From: Chloroflexota bacterium
GTDB lineage: Bacteria > Chloroflexota > Anaerolineae > J102
Assembly: GCA_003353825.1 (NCBI GenBank)
Contig: PIVW01000023.1
Location: 1-24,846, forward strand
Length of the DNA stretch: 24,846 nt
Direction: 5' to 3'
Made by a program: the position numbers and the translations under genes. The first letter of the stretch is position 1; each line of letters begins with the position of its first letter. Positions 1 through 7,370 of the stretch are shown here, piece by piece. Below the pieces are notes generated by a model. The model saw nothing but the letters and a program-made list of their open reading frames with translations. It was not told the origin of the DNA and made no database searches.

Positions 1-147
1 TTCGCGTGGTACGGATTTTTCCCACACTATATCTAGGCGCTTGACACAACCAGCCACTAGGTGTGGGGGAATCATCAACGGAAATTCGTGATCGTCACGC
101 GAAGTCCCAAAGAGCCGAAAAATGGCATCGTAGTTGGCGGCAGGCAA
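1..147 (-). CDS. Possible 5' part of an unidentified gene running off the left edge
   Basis: One minus-strand frame is open from position 237 to the window edge (79 codons). It is bounded upstream by a TGA at 238-240. The translation looks protein-like (for example FPLMIPPHLVAGCVKRLDIVW near the edge), but I do not recognise a family. There is no ATG near the open end. The first usable start is a TTG at 145-147, and an in-frame ATG lies only about 26 codons further in. It may therefore be a gene with a non-ATG start, a 5'-truncated remnant, or chance. Part of it overlaps a stretch (about 127-194) that resembles the intergenic repeat at 9016-9085, which argues against coding. The rest of the gene, if real, lies outside the window. 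Confidence 0.3.
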   Translation of the reverse strand, partial: MPAANYDAIFRLFGTSRDDHEFPLMIPPHLVAGCVKRLDIVWEKSVPRE

Positions 148-205
148 ATGATCGCAACTAAGCCCTAGGAGCGCTAAAGCACTCGCTACAAAACTATCAT
201 GTTGA

Positions 206-242
206 CATGAACCCCGGGCACGACCAGTGTCTGGGGTTCATG
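206..242. repeat. Inverted repeat just after the cystathionine gamma-synthase stop codon
   Basis: The arms CATGAACCCC (206-215) and GGGGTTCATG (233-242) are perfect complements. The stem can extend inward to about 16 bp around a 5-nt loop when G-U pairs are allowed on the plus strand. It lies 9 bp beyond the stop of the minus-strand gene at 252-1442, where a terminator would be expected. No T-run follows on that strand, so a factor-dependent end or an RNA-stabilising hairpin fits better than a classical intrinsic terminator. Confidence 0.5.
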
Positions 243-251
243 AACGCCCAA

Positions 252-1442
252 CTACTGCAACGCCTGTTCGAAATCGGCGATGATGTCCTCTATGGCTTCG
301 ATGCCGACCGAAACTCGTATCAGGCCAGCACTGATGCCCACAGCCTCTCTCTGTTCCGCACTCAGCGCCCGGTGTGAAGCCTGGACGGGATAACTTACCA
401 TGGTGGTGATATCGCCTAAGGTAGGGGCACGCAAGGCCATTTGCAGCTTATCCATCACCTGCCACACACGCTGCCGGCTTGTTTCTGTGAGTTCAAAGGC
501 CAGCATACCACCATACCCACGCTTGGCAAACAGCTCCTGCGCTGTGGCATGGCCGAGATCGCTCTCGAGACCAGGGTAATGAACCTGTTGTACGGCCGTA
601 TGAGCAGCGAGATAAGAGGCCAGGGCCGCGGCATTGGCGCATTGCCGTTCCATACGCAGACCTAGGGTGCGTAGGTCGCGGAGGGTTAGCCACGCAGCCT
701 GTGGATCGAGTGTTGCCCCAAAAGCGCTACGCTGCTGAATCAGTGCACGGTATTCAATCGCATCTAGTACCGTCACGGATCCCCCCATGACATCTCCATG
801 ACCACTGATATACTTTGTTAGTGATTCTACCGTGTAATCAGCGCCCAGCGAGCTGGGGCGAGACAAATAGGGTGAGGCGAAGGTATTGTCGACCATGATC
901 TTGCATTCCGCCGCCTTCGCCTGTTCTACCAATCAGCCGATATCACTGACTTTAACTAAGGGATTGGAGAGAGTTTCTACGACCATCAGATCGGGCTGCC
1001 AGGTCTTCAGATGATGGGAAATGGCTTGTTGATTTTGTCCAGAAACAAAACGTATCTCAGCACCAGACTTTGGCAGCCAGGTTTGGATTAAGTGGTAAGT
1101 TTTTCCATACAGTTCTGGGGTGGCGAGCACGCGTTTTCCCTGGCCGGCAATAGAGAGAACTCCGGCAATCGCAGCCATGCCCGTAGCGTAGGCGACGGTA
1201 AATCGCCCTTCCTGCAGATCTGACAGGGTCTGTTCGAGCAAAGCGGGTGTAGGAGAGCGATCTCGTCCGTAATAGAAACCGGCAGCCGTTCCCTCGAATA
1301 GATCGTCAAGCTCGGCCATTGTTTCAGGTGCCCAGGATGCAGCTCTCTCCAGGGGCGGAGAAGCAGCTCGGGTTACGCCCGCTTGAATCAGACCTCCATG
1401 CACGGCAATGGAGTTGAAATGAGCAGGCATTTTTTTGGTCAT
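252..1442 (-). pseudogene. Cystathionine gamma-synthase/lyase family PLP enzyme interrupted by one in-frame TGA
   Basis: The two halves, 933-1442 (169 codons) and 252-932, lie in the same frame and differ from one full-length protein (396 codons with the stop) only by a TGA at 933-935, codon 170. The family catalyses PLP-dependent gamma-replacement or elimination on homoserine esters, cystathionine or methionine; the exact reaction cannot be assigned. Visible signatures are YYGRDRSPT (Tyr58 and Arg60 contact PLP phosphate from the partner subunit), MVDNTFASPYL (Asp185, PLP ring nitrogen) and SLTKYISGHGD with the Schiff-base Lys210. All active-site parts are intact and there is no other stop, so decay is either very recent or only apparent (sequencing error). 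The TTG after the stop could restart a 226-residue fragment but lacks the N-terminal substrate and PLP-phosphate residues. The ATG at 1442 has a weak GAGG about 11 nt upstream. Confidence 0.85.
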
Positions 1443-1501
1443 AACTCGAAGTACCTCATTTGTATTGCAGACACTCCCTACATCGGAAGAGAGCGGTACT
1501 T

Positions 1502-1517
1502 TGCAAGCGTGCTTGCA
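1502..1517. promoter_or_regulatory. Near-palindrome upstream of the cystathionine gamma-synthase gene
   Basis: TGCAAGC-GT-GCTTGCA is an inverted repeat with 7-bp arms and a 2-bp centre, 60-75 bp upstream of the ATG at 1442, in the region where a promoter for the minus-strand gene should lie. It has the size and symmetry of a repressor operator. No regulator gene is nearby, so the role is inference. Confidence 0.3.
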
Positions 1518-1537
1518 TCAACCCACCATGTTATAAG

Positions 1538-1572
1538 AAAAAAGTGGCGTACCCGCAAGGAGCCGCCACTTT
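1538..1572 (-). terminator. Intrinsic terminator of the LysM-M23 peptidase gene
   Basis: Read on the minus strand, arms AAAGTGGCG and CGCCACTTT (9 bp, perfect) enclose a 14-nt loop and run into TTTTTTC. It starts about 20 bp after the stop codon at 1595 and separates that gene from the next one downstream. Confidence 0.8.
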
Positions 1573-1594
1573 GATTTCGAACCAAGGCCAATAG

Positions 1595-2731
1595 CTAACG
1601 CAAAAAGCCGAAAGGATTACGACTGACGTTGCGCACACGAATCTCGAAATGTAGATGTGGCCCCGTGCTATCGCCTGAACTACCGACCGATCCGATGCGC
1701 TGGCCTTGGCCTACCGACTCCCCTGTACGAACGAATATCTTGTTCAAATGTGCGTAATAGGTGCGATAGCCATTGCCGTGATCAATGATGATCAGGTTGC
1801 CGTAGCCTGTACGATCCCATCCTGCATAGATCACATAGCCTGAATCAGATGCGACCACCGGACTGCCGACCCAGCTACCGACGTCTAAGGCACGGTGTCC
1901 ATTCCAGAATGGTCCGGTTACCGCCCCGCTCGAAGGCCAGACAAAAGTGCCAGAGCCTTTTCGGGCGCTATCGGGAATAGGACCACTGTAAACACTTACG
2001 GTGCGGGAGACAAAGGGCTTTTCACCACCGGGAACGATCAAAAACGCGCCGGGTTCCAGTAACTTCCCTTCGTTTTCGAGGTTATTCCAAACATAGCGTG
2101 TGATATCAGTGGGTTGGACGTTATATTTTTTTGCGATCTTTACCAGCGTATCCTTTTTCTTCACCTCATGATAGACGCCATTGATGGGTAAAATAATCAA
2201 TTCGTCATTGACCCGCAACATATCAGGGTTCAATTCCAAATCCCTGTTAGCCCACATGATCGTTTCAGGTTTGATGCTAAACCTATCAGCTATACCGAAC
2301 ACCGTGTCGCCAGGTTGCACCACATAGGTGACAATATCCAAGCGTGGGCGATCAGGAATGGTGGTAAAGGGTACCGCTGAACGGATTAAGGGCCCGCTCG
2401 ACTTGACCACCGAACCGCCGCGAGATACGACCAATTGGCTAAGCGTCACCGGGGTTGGGCTGGCGGGAGGAGCCGGGAGAACCGGTTGACGTTCAATTTC
2501 CCACTGTGGAAGATCTACCCGGCTGATCAACAAAATCCCCAACGCCACTATTAGGATGGCGAAATGGGACACGAGGCGTCTAGGGGTTTGCTTATCAGGG
2601 CCCTGGCCCATGAGGTCGGTACTAAACTGCGACCAAAGACGGCGACCAGGTCCCCAAAGATCGCCGCTCAACCCTTCTGAGTCTAAATCTGATGCAGAGA
2701 GATTGGGCTTTTTTGGGGAGGAGTTTTGCAT
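1595..2731 (-). CDS. Membrane-anchored LysM-M23 murein peptidase
   Basis: A 378-residue protein from the ATG at 2731. A basic, Ser/Pro-rich cytoplasmic N-terminus precedes one hydrophobic segment at about 53-70 (signal anchor). A proline-rich linker, two LysM repeats (about 136-182 and 187-234) and a C-terminal M23/LytM domain (about 273-378) follow. The zinc-site residues are present: HRALD gives His279 and Asp283, YYAH gives His328, and HLHFE gives His359 and His361. It should be held at the outer face of the membrane, bind peptidoglycan and cleave peptide cross-links during growth or division. An in-frame TTG at 2767 would add 12 residues, but a hairpin sits directly in front of it. No clear Shine-Dalgarno is seen for either start. 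The gene has its own promoter (2817-2846) and terminator (1538-1572), so it is probably monocistronic. Confidence 0.9.
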   Translation of the reverse strand: MQNSSPKKPNLSASDLDSEGLSGDLWGPGRRLWSQFSTDLMGQGPDKQTPRRLVSHFAILIVALGILLISRVDLPQWEIERQPVLPAPPASPTPVTLSQLVVSRGGSVVKSSGPLIRSAVPFTTIPDRPRLDIVTYVVQPGDTVFGIADRFSIKPETIMWANRDLELNPDMLRVNDELIILPINGVYHEVKKKDTLVKIAKKYNVQPTDITRYVWNNLENEGKLLEPGAFLIVPGGEKPFVSRTVSVYSGPIPDSARKGSGTFVWPSSGAVTGPFWNGHRALDVGSWVGSPVVASDSGYVIYAGWDRTGYGNLIIIDHGNGYRTYYAHLNKIFVRTGESVGQGQRIGSVGSSGDSTGPHLHFEIRVRNVSRNPFGFLR

Positions 2732-2770
2732 TCTATCGGTTCGTAAATGCCTTTGTGCTGACAACAACTC

Positions 2771-2803
2771 ACCCGACCTGTAGTAACAACAGGCCGGGTT
2801 TTT
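2771..2803. repeat. Hairpin in the 5' leader of the M23 peptidase gene
   Basis: Arms ACCCGACCTGT (2771-2781) and ACAGGCCGGGT (2789-2799) pair over 11 positions with one mismatch, and the loop is 7 nt. On the plus strand it is followed by TTTTT and looks like an intrinsic terminator, but no plus-strand gene precedes it. On the minus strand it lies in the predicted leader (start near 2810), and its last arm ends 3 nt before the alternative TTG start at 2767. It may stop antisense transcription, protect the mRNA 5' end or block the upstream start. Confidence 0.55.
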
Positions 2804-2816
2804 AGTAGCGGGGGAG

Positions 2817-2846
2817 ATTATAGCATGTTGTTGGGTAGCGATCCAA
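2817..2846 (-). promoter_or_regulatory. Candidate promoter of the M23 peptidase gene
   Basis: On the minus strand TTGGAT (2841-2846), an 18-bp spacer and TATAAT (2817-2822) preceded by TGC (extended -10). The predicted start is near 2810, about 80 nt before the ATG at 2731. Confidence 0.6.
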
Positions 2847-2894
2847 ATGTATCTACCTAAAAAATACCTGACTCAGATTCGCCAACACCAGCGC

Positions 2895-4175
2895 TTATGA
2901 ATCACGGCTCAGTGTTGCCAGGAATTCGTCATTGGTACGAGTGCGTCTAAGTCGTTCTCGGATCGCCAGCAGCGGTTCGGCGCCTGGCTGATTCTGGCGA
3001 ATGGCATCGACCATACGGCGCATTGTCCATACACGTTGCAATGTCTCTTTATCCAAAAGAAGCTCTTCCCGACGAGTACTGCTGCGCTCGATATCAAGCG
3101 AAGGAAAAATGCGACGTTCGGCCAGACTACGGTCCAAGTGTAATTCCATATTACCCGTGCCCTTGAACTCTTCGTAGATGACATCGTCCATGCGGCTACC
3201 GGTGTCGACCAAGCAAGTGGCTACAATGGTCACACTGCCACTGTCTTCAAGGTTGCGAGCCGCCCCGAAAAATCGTTTGGCCGGATAAAGCGAAGCTGGA
3301 TCCAAACCACCACTCAGGGTACGGCCGCTGGATGGCATAAGCATGTTGTAGGCACGGGCAAGACGCGTGATCGAATCCAGCAATATCACCACATCTTTGT
3401 GCATTTCGGCCAGCCGTTTGGCGCGATTCACGGCAAGTTCAGCAACATTGACATGCTGGTCAGCAGGATCATCAAAGGTCGAGCTAACCACTTCTGCCTT
3501 AACAGACCGAGCCATGTCAGTGACTTCTTCTGGTCGCTCACCTATCAACACCACCATCATATGCAAGTTGCTATAGTTGCCGACGATGCCGTTAGCAATT
3601 TGTTTGAGTACGGTTGTTTTCCCTGCCTTAGGTGGACTCACAATCAGCCCGCGCTGCCCCCGACCAATAGGGCTGAGGAGATCGATCAGGCGAGGGGCGA
3701 GAATATGGGGTTTGGTTTCGAGTATCAGTTGGCGATCAGGGAAGATCGGTGTCAGGTTCTCGAAATGAGGCCGATCAAGTGTCTCTTCAGGATCTTCTCC
3801 ATTGACACTTTCAACCTTAAGCAGACTATGATACTTCTCACCTGATTTAGGTTTACGTACCGGGCCAGTAACCAAATCGCCACGCCTTAGCCCGAAGCGT
3901 TTGATCTGCGACTGTGAAACGTAGACAGTTTGTTTAGAGCGATTACGATGTGTGCTGTTGCTACGAAGAAAACCTTTCCCATCTTGAAATATCTCAAGAT
4001 AGCCGTAGCCTTTTGGCGTTTTTGGTGAGCTATCACGTTTTCGAGAGCGCGCAGACTCAAGGCGAAAGACCAGTTCTTCCTTATTCAGGCGACTATAGCC
4101 GCTGAGTCCTTCTTGACGTGCGAGCACTCTCAGATCTTTCATGCTGAGAGAGGCGAGTGGCTTGTTTGATGGCAT
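2895..4175 (-). CDS. rho: Transcription termination factor Rho
   Basis: 426 residues, the usual length. Rho is a hexameric RNA-dependent ATPase that binds C-rich nascent RNA, translocates 5' to 3' and releases RNA polymerase. Visible parts are an N-terminal Rho_N helical domain (about 8-40), a cold-shock-like primary RNA site with [16 protein letters not shown] (57-72), Walker [10 protein letters not shown] (180-188), Walker [17 protein letters not shown] (262-277), the Q-loop [11 protein letters not shown] (283-293) and the R-loop KGTGNMEL (338-345). The Lys-rich insert found in high-GC actinobacterial Rho is absent. All catalytic motifs are intact. The start is the ATG at 4175; no good Shine-Dalgarno is visible. 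A strong promoter at 4352-4381 predicts an untranslated leader of about 170 nt, long enough for autoregulation by Rho itself, as is known in enterobacteria. Confidence 0.97.
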   Translation of the reverse strand: MPSNKPLASLSMKDLRVLARQEGLSGYSRLNKEELVFRLESARSRKRDSSPKTPKGYGYLEIFQDGKGFLRSNSTHRNRSKQTVYVSQSQIKRFGLRRGDLVTGPVRKPKSGEKYHSLLKVESVNGEDPEETLDRPHFENLTPIFPDRQLILETKPHILAPRLIDLLSPIGRGQRGLIVSPPKAGKTTVLKQIANGIVGNYSNLHMMVVLIGERPEEVTDMARSVKAEVVSSTFDDPADQHVNVAELAVNRAKRLAEMHKDVVILLDSITRLARAYNMLMPSSGRTLSGGLDPASLYPAKRFFGAARNLEDSGSVTIVATCLVDTGSRMDDVIYEEFKGTGNMELHLDRSLAERRIFPSLDIERSSTRREELLLDKETLQRVWTMRRMVDAIRQNQPGAEPLLAIRERLRRTRTNDEFLATLSRDS

Positions 4176-4273
4176 AATCGTGATGGCGAGAGGGATGAGA
4201 GCGCGCCGCCTTTGAGCAGAACTTTGACACGACGCGCGAAAACATGCGCTCTAAGTGAGGCGCATACACAGCG

Positions 4274-4287
4274 AGAGTTATAACTCT
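4274..4287. promoter_or_regulatory. Perfect 14-bp palindrome in the rho leader
   Basis: AGAGTTATAACTCT reads identically on both strands, about 57-71 nt downstream of the predicted transcription start and about 100 nt before the ATG. It could be a DNA operator or a small RNA hairpin. Confidence 0.4.
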
Positions 4288-4351
4288 ATGATGTAAAATT
4301 GAGAGGAAAAGGCGTTCCGATCTGGAGCCTGGATCACATTAGGATATTTAG

Positions 4352-4381
4352 AGTATAGCATGTCATGTAACTGGTGGTCAA
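4352..4381 (-). promoter_or_regulatory. Candidate promoter of rho
   Basis: On the minus strand TTGACC (4376-4381), an 18-bp spacer and TATACT (4352-4357) preceded by TGC. Five of six bases match at -35 and five of six at -10, plus the extended -10. The predicted start is near 4345. Confidence 0.7.
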
Positions 4382-4548
4382 CACTGGCCGTTTTCACAAC
4401 ACATCAATTGTAGCAATATAACAAATTGCTCATTGGTTCATACTCAATCAGGGGTACTTTAGTTGAAGTTTATCAGCCGGCATGTCCATATCTGAAAAGT
4501 CGTGCGTTTGGGCCAACGGCGACTGTGGAATCACATGTTTTCGTCCAT

Positions 4549-6789
4549 CTAGAGTGCATCAATTGAAGCAGTCAGGTAAACAATACTGGAATGCCAGCGA
4601 ACGAGACGGTTGCTGAGTTGGCTACGGAAAAGGGACTCAAGCTTTGATATATTTTCGGGCGGTAGAGTGTGATTTAAACGTTGGCCATAACTGGGACGCC
4701 CTTCGGAACTGAGAGAAAACCAATGATCCAGAATAGATGAAGTGACTCGCAATTCTGTAACCTCCACTTCCACAACTCTGGTCATGACTAGGCCCGTCTC
4801 AGAAAAATGAGAATCAAGGTCCTCAACATCCCAATTGACCATTGGATCGAGGGGATCTTGATAGATAACTTCCTCCGCTATGATCAGATTCTCTGCTAGT
4901 TCGGGAGACAGTAAAGTCGTATCAACTATTTGGTGCAGGCGTTGCGTATGTCGGGGTATAGCATCAGCCAGAACTATTCGCCCTCCTGGCGCAAGACAGG
5001 AGACAAATTGTCGAATGGCTGCGCGTTTATCAGCACAAGCAGTCAGGGCGTTTCGCCCAAGAATGACATCAAACTGAAGTCCAGGTGTTTCAGCATTCAC
5101 AAGATGCGATAGATTATCCAGTTCTCCTTGCATTATGGCCGGTTGGCGCAAGTCTGGCAATGCGGACGCTATCTGCTTCAAGGCTTTGGCATCTTGTTCG
5201 CTGCGTGCCAGCGCATAAATCCCGCCTTCTGGCGCACGCCTTGACGCTTCCCAAGTGAGCAGCCCACTACCGGCATTGACATCCAGCACCAGGTGATGGC
5301 GTTGCAATTGGGCCAATTCCATCAAGCGATCGCGCAATTTGCCCAAACGCTCACCGGCATTCGAGATGGTACGCTGTAGCCAGCGATCTGTCTGGCGATC
5401 GACATGGGTGCCACTAAAAGTGAGCACTTCTGGTACGGCTACAATGGCGCCTTCAACCATTGCGGCTAGTTGGGCTTCGCGACGGCGTGCAACCCCTTCG
5501 GCAATACCTGCCTCATACCCCTGATTGGAGGGATTGTAAAAAGTCTTGCCTTGCAAAAGATCGGGCAGGTACTGTTGCGCAACCCAATGGTCTCGAAATG
5601 CGTGAGGGTAGAGGTAACCTTCGCCATGTCCAAAGCCTTCGCGATCACGACTGGCGTCACGTAAATGGGTTGGGACCTCACTCTCCATTTCCTGCTCAAC
5701 CATGTTCAATGCCTCGAAGAAGGCCAGTGTCGAGTTGGACTTGGGCGCAGTGGCTATATATATAGAGGCTTCAGCTAGATGAAATCTCCCTTCGGGCAAG
5801 CCCACGTAGTCAAATGCCCTGGCGCAGCTTGTTACCACTCGAATCGCATTTGGGTCCGCGAGCCCAATGTCTTCGGCAGCAAAAATCAGCATGCGCCGGA
5901 ATATGAAGCGGGGATCTTCACCAGCGTAAACCATTTTCGCCAACCAATAGAGCGCGGCATCGGCATCTGAGCCGCGTAACGATTTGATGAAGGCGCTGAT
6001 GGTGTCAAAATGGACATCACCCTCTTTGTCGTAGAGCACTGCTCGGCGTTGGATACTCTCTTCTGCAACCGCCAGATCGATCTTGTGCGTTCCATCAGCT
6101 TGTGCAGGTGTTGTTTCCATGGCCAGCTCAAGCGCATTCAGAACCGCCCGAGCATCGCCATTGGCAACATTTACAAGGTGATCTAATGCCTCTTCATCCA
6201 TTCGAACTTCGAGTTTGGCATAGCCTCTTATGGGATCAGACAAGGCCATCCTAGCGATTTTTCGCAGGTCGGATTCAGTTAACGATTTGAGTTGAAATAT
6301 CCTGGAACGAGAGACCAGCGCCTTATTGACTTCGAAATAGGGGTTTTCGGTCGTGGCGCCAATGAGGATGACGGTACCGTTTTCGACATGAGGCAGCAAT
6401 GCATCCTGTTGGGCTTTATTGAAACGATGAACTTCATCTACGAATAGAATGGTTTTCTGCCCATACATCCCACGTCGCTCCTGCGCTGTAGCAATCCCCG
6501 AGCGGATATCTTTCACGCCGGCCAGGACTGCGTTTATGGCGATGAAGTGAGCCTTGGTCGTATTAGCAATGATACGTGCTAGCGTGGTCTTACCGGTACC
6601 AGGAGGGCCATAAAAAATGAGGGAGGAGAGTTGGTCTGCCTGAATAGCTCTGCGCAGTAAACGGCCAGGTCCAATGATATGATCTTGCCCGACAAATTCG
6701 TCGAGGGTGCGTGGCCGCATGCGCGCAGCGAGAGGCTGTTCAGTTTCTAGCAGGTCCTGGCGGCGGACGTCAAAGAGGTCTGAAGACAT
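4549..6789 (-). CDS. rarA: RarA (MgsA/WRNIP1) AAA+ ATPase fused to a methyltransferase-like domain
   Basis: 746 residues against about 440 for ordinary RarA. The N-terminal part (1 to about 440) is a complete RarA: Walker A GPPGTGKTT (61-69), Walker B ILFVDEVHRF (114-123), sensor 1 ATTENP (145-150), arginine finger SRSR (160-163), and the C-terminal RarA signature with FGHGEGYLYPHAFRDHWVAQ. This clamp-loader-like ATPase acts at stalled or gapped replication forks. Residues about 485-746 form a class I Rossmann methyltransferase-like domain with motif I VLDVNAGSG (501-509), FDVILGRNALTA (573-584) and PGGRIVLADAIPR (601-613). The acidic residue usually ending strand beta-2 is not obvious (YALARSE), so cofactor use is uncertain. 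RarA fused to an extra C-terminal domain is known from cyanobacteria and Chloroflexota; the role of the extra domain is not established. The ATG at 6789 is preceded by a -10-like TACAAT (6834-6839) without a good -35. Confidence 0.93.
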   Translation of the reverse strand: MSSDLFDVRRQDLLETEQPLAARMRPRTLDEFVGQDHIIGPGRLLRRAIQADQLSSLIFYGPPGTGKTTLARIIANTTKAHFIAINAVLAGVKDIRSGIATAQERRGMYGQKTILFVDEVHRFNKAQQDALLPHVENGTVILIGATTENPYFEVNKALVSRSRIFQLKSLTESDLRKIARMALSDPIRGYAKLEVRMDEEALDHLVNVANGDARAVLNALELAMETTPAQADGTHKIDLAVAEESIQRRAVLYDKEGDVHFDTISAFIKSLRGSDADAALYWLAKMVYAGEDPRFIFRRMLIFAAEDIGLADPNAIRVVTSCARAFDYVGLPEGRFHLAEASIYIATAPKSNSTLAFFEALNMVEQEMESEVPTHLRDASRDREGFGHGEGYLYPHAFRDHWVAQQYLPDLLQGKTFYNPSNQGYEAGIAEGVARRREAQLAAMVEGAIVAVPEVLTFSGTHVDRQTDRWLQRTISNAGERLGKLRDRLMELAQLQRHHLVLDVNAGSGLLTWEASRRAPEGGIYALARSEQDAKALKQIASALPDLRQPAIMQGELDNLSHLVNAETPGLQFDVILGRNALTACADKRAAIRQFVSCLAPGGRIVLADAIPRHTQRLHQIVDTTLLSPELAENLIIAEEVIYQDPLDPMVNWDVEDLDSHFSETGLVMTRVVEVEVTELRVTSSILDHWFSLSSEGRPSYGQRLNHTLPPENISKLESLFRSQLSNRLVRWHSSIVYLTASIDAL

Positions 6790-6877
6790 ACTTGCAAATG
6801 AACGAATGAGTGACCAGAAGAAAATGAAATAACATTGTAGCTGATTTTACCATAGTGCCGGTGGAAAGCCGCTAGTT

Positions 6878-6907
6878 TTGACGAATACCTGTCAGGAGAC
6901 GTAGAAT
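6878..6907 (+). promoter_or_regulatory. Candidate promoter of the 101-residue plus-strand gene
   Basis: TTGACG (6878-6883), an 18-bp spacer and TAGAAT (6902-6907). The predicted start near 6914 gives a leader of about 40 nt. A second -10-like TATAGT at 6944-6949, only 5 nt before the ATG, would give a leaderless mRNA but has no -35. Confidence 0.55.
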
Positions 6908-6954
6908 GCGGAGTGGACGTGCACGCGAATCTACAGGCTCGAGTATAGTGTGAA

Positions 6955-7260
6955 ATGAACGGATATAAAGTACTAATTACTTACAATTTTCTGACACATC
7001 GCGAAGTGGAATATCGGCGATTCATGATCCAGCGATGGATTCCGGCAATGCAAGAGTTTGGCTTTGAACCGGGCGAGATCCTGCACACGATGTGGGGCGA
7101 GCACCCCATGCGTATGATAATATTATACGCGAGCGATCTACAGGTCGTCGAAACGGTGATGGAGGGCGAAGCATGGCAGACATGGCATGAGCAACTCTCC
7201 AGCTTTGTACGAAATTTGCGCTACCGCGTTGTCGAAGCCAGGCCCTGGTTGCAATACTAG
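6955..7260 (+). CDS. Conserved-looking small protein of unknown function
   Basis: 101 residues, not recognised. It is rich in aromatic and charged residues with no signal peptide or membrane segment, so it is probably a small cytoplasmic alpha/beta protein. The pattern is strand (YKVLITYNFL), Arg/Trp-rich helix (REVEYRRFMIQRWIPAMQEFG), strand (MRMIILYAS), helix and a final strand (RYRVVEARPW). This resembles a dimeric ferredoxin-like (NIPSNAP/ABM-type) fold, but that is a guess from the strand-helix order. It is one of few plus-strand genes, is divergent from rarA and has its own promoter candidate (6878-6907). No Shine-Dalgarno is visible before the ATG. Its frame is well formed over its full length, which favours a real gene over a chance frame. 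Confidence 0.7.
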   Translation: MNGYKVLITYNFLTHREVEYRRFMIQRWIPAMQEFGFEPGEILHTMWGEHPMRMIILYASDLQVVETVMEGEAWQTWHEQLSSFVRNLRYRVVEARPWLQY

Positions 7261-7370
7261 CGAAGTAGCACAAATCTGGTCGAGCGGCCACGCCTGGTTG
7301 AGCAACTGAACAGAGGGATGGCAAGGAAGTTAACCCTTGTTTGCTGGAGTACAAAGTAAAATGGCCGGGG

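Larger units (their letters stand above)
4176..4548. other. Noncoding gap holding the rho promoter and long leader
   Basis: 373 bp between the end of the rarA fusion gene and the rho ATG. The half near rho is its leader, with a perfect palindrome at 4274-4287 and GC-rich imperfect hairpins around 4195-4265. The promoter is at 4352-4381. The half near rarA has only a weak hairpin near 4410 (AGCAAT/ATTGCT). I see no intrinsic terminator for rarA and no convincing coding frame. Confidence 0.6.

Noticed and set aside
933..935. Selenocysteine or TGA-as-Trp recoding in the cystathionine gamma-synthase gene
   Set aside because: TGA is a normal stop in several neighbouring genes, the residue is not catalytic in this family, and a point mutation or error is simpler.
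2771..2803. Terminator of rho or of a plus-strand gene
   Set aside because: No plus-strand gene ends here, and on the minus strand there is no T-run. It also lies downstream of the M23 promoter, so it belongs to that leader.
6944..6957. Leaderless start of the 101-residue gene from TATAGT
   Set aside because: There is no -35 at a suitable distance; the promoter at 6878-6907 is much better.
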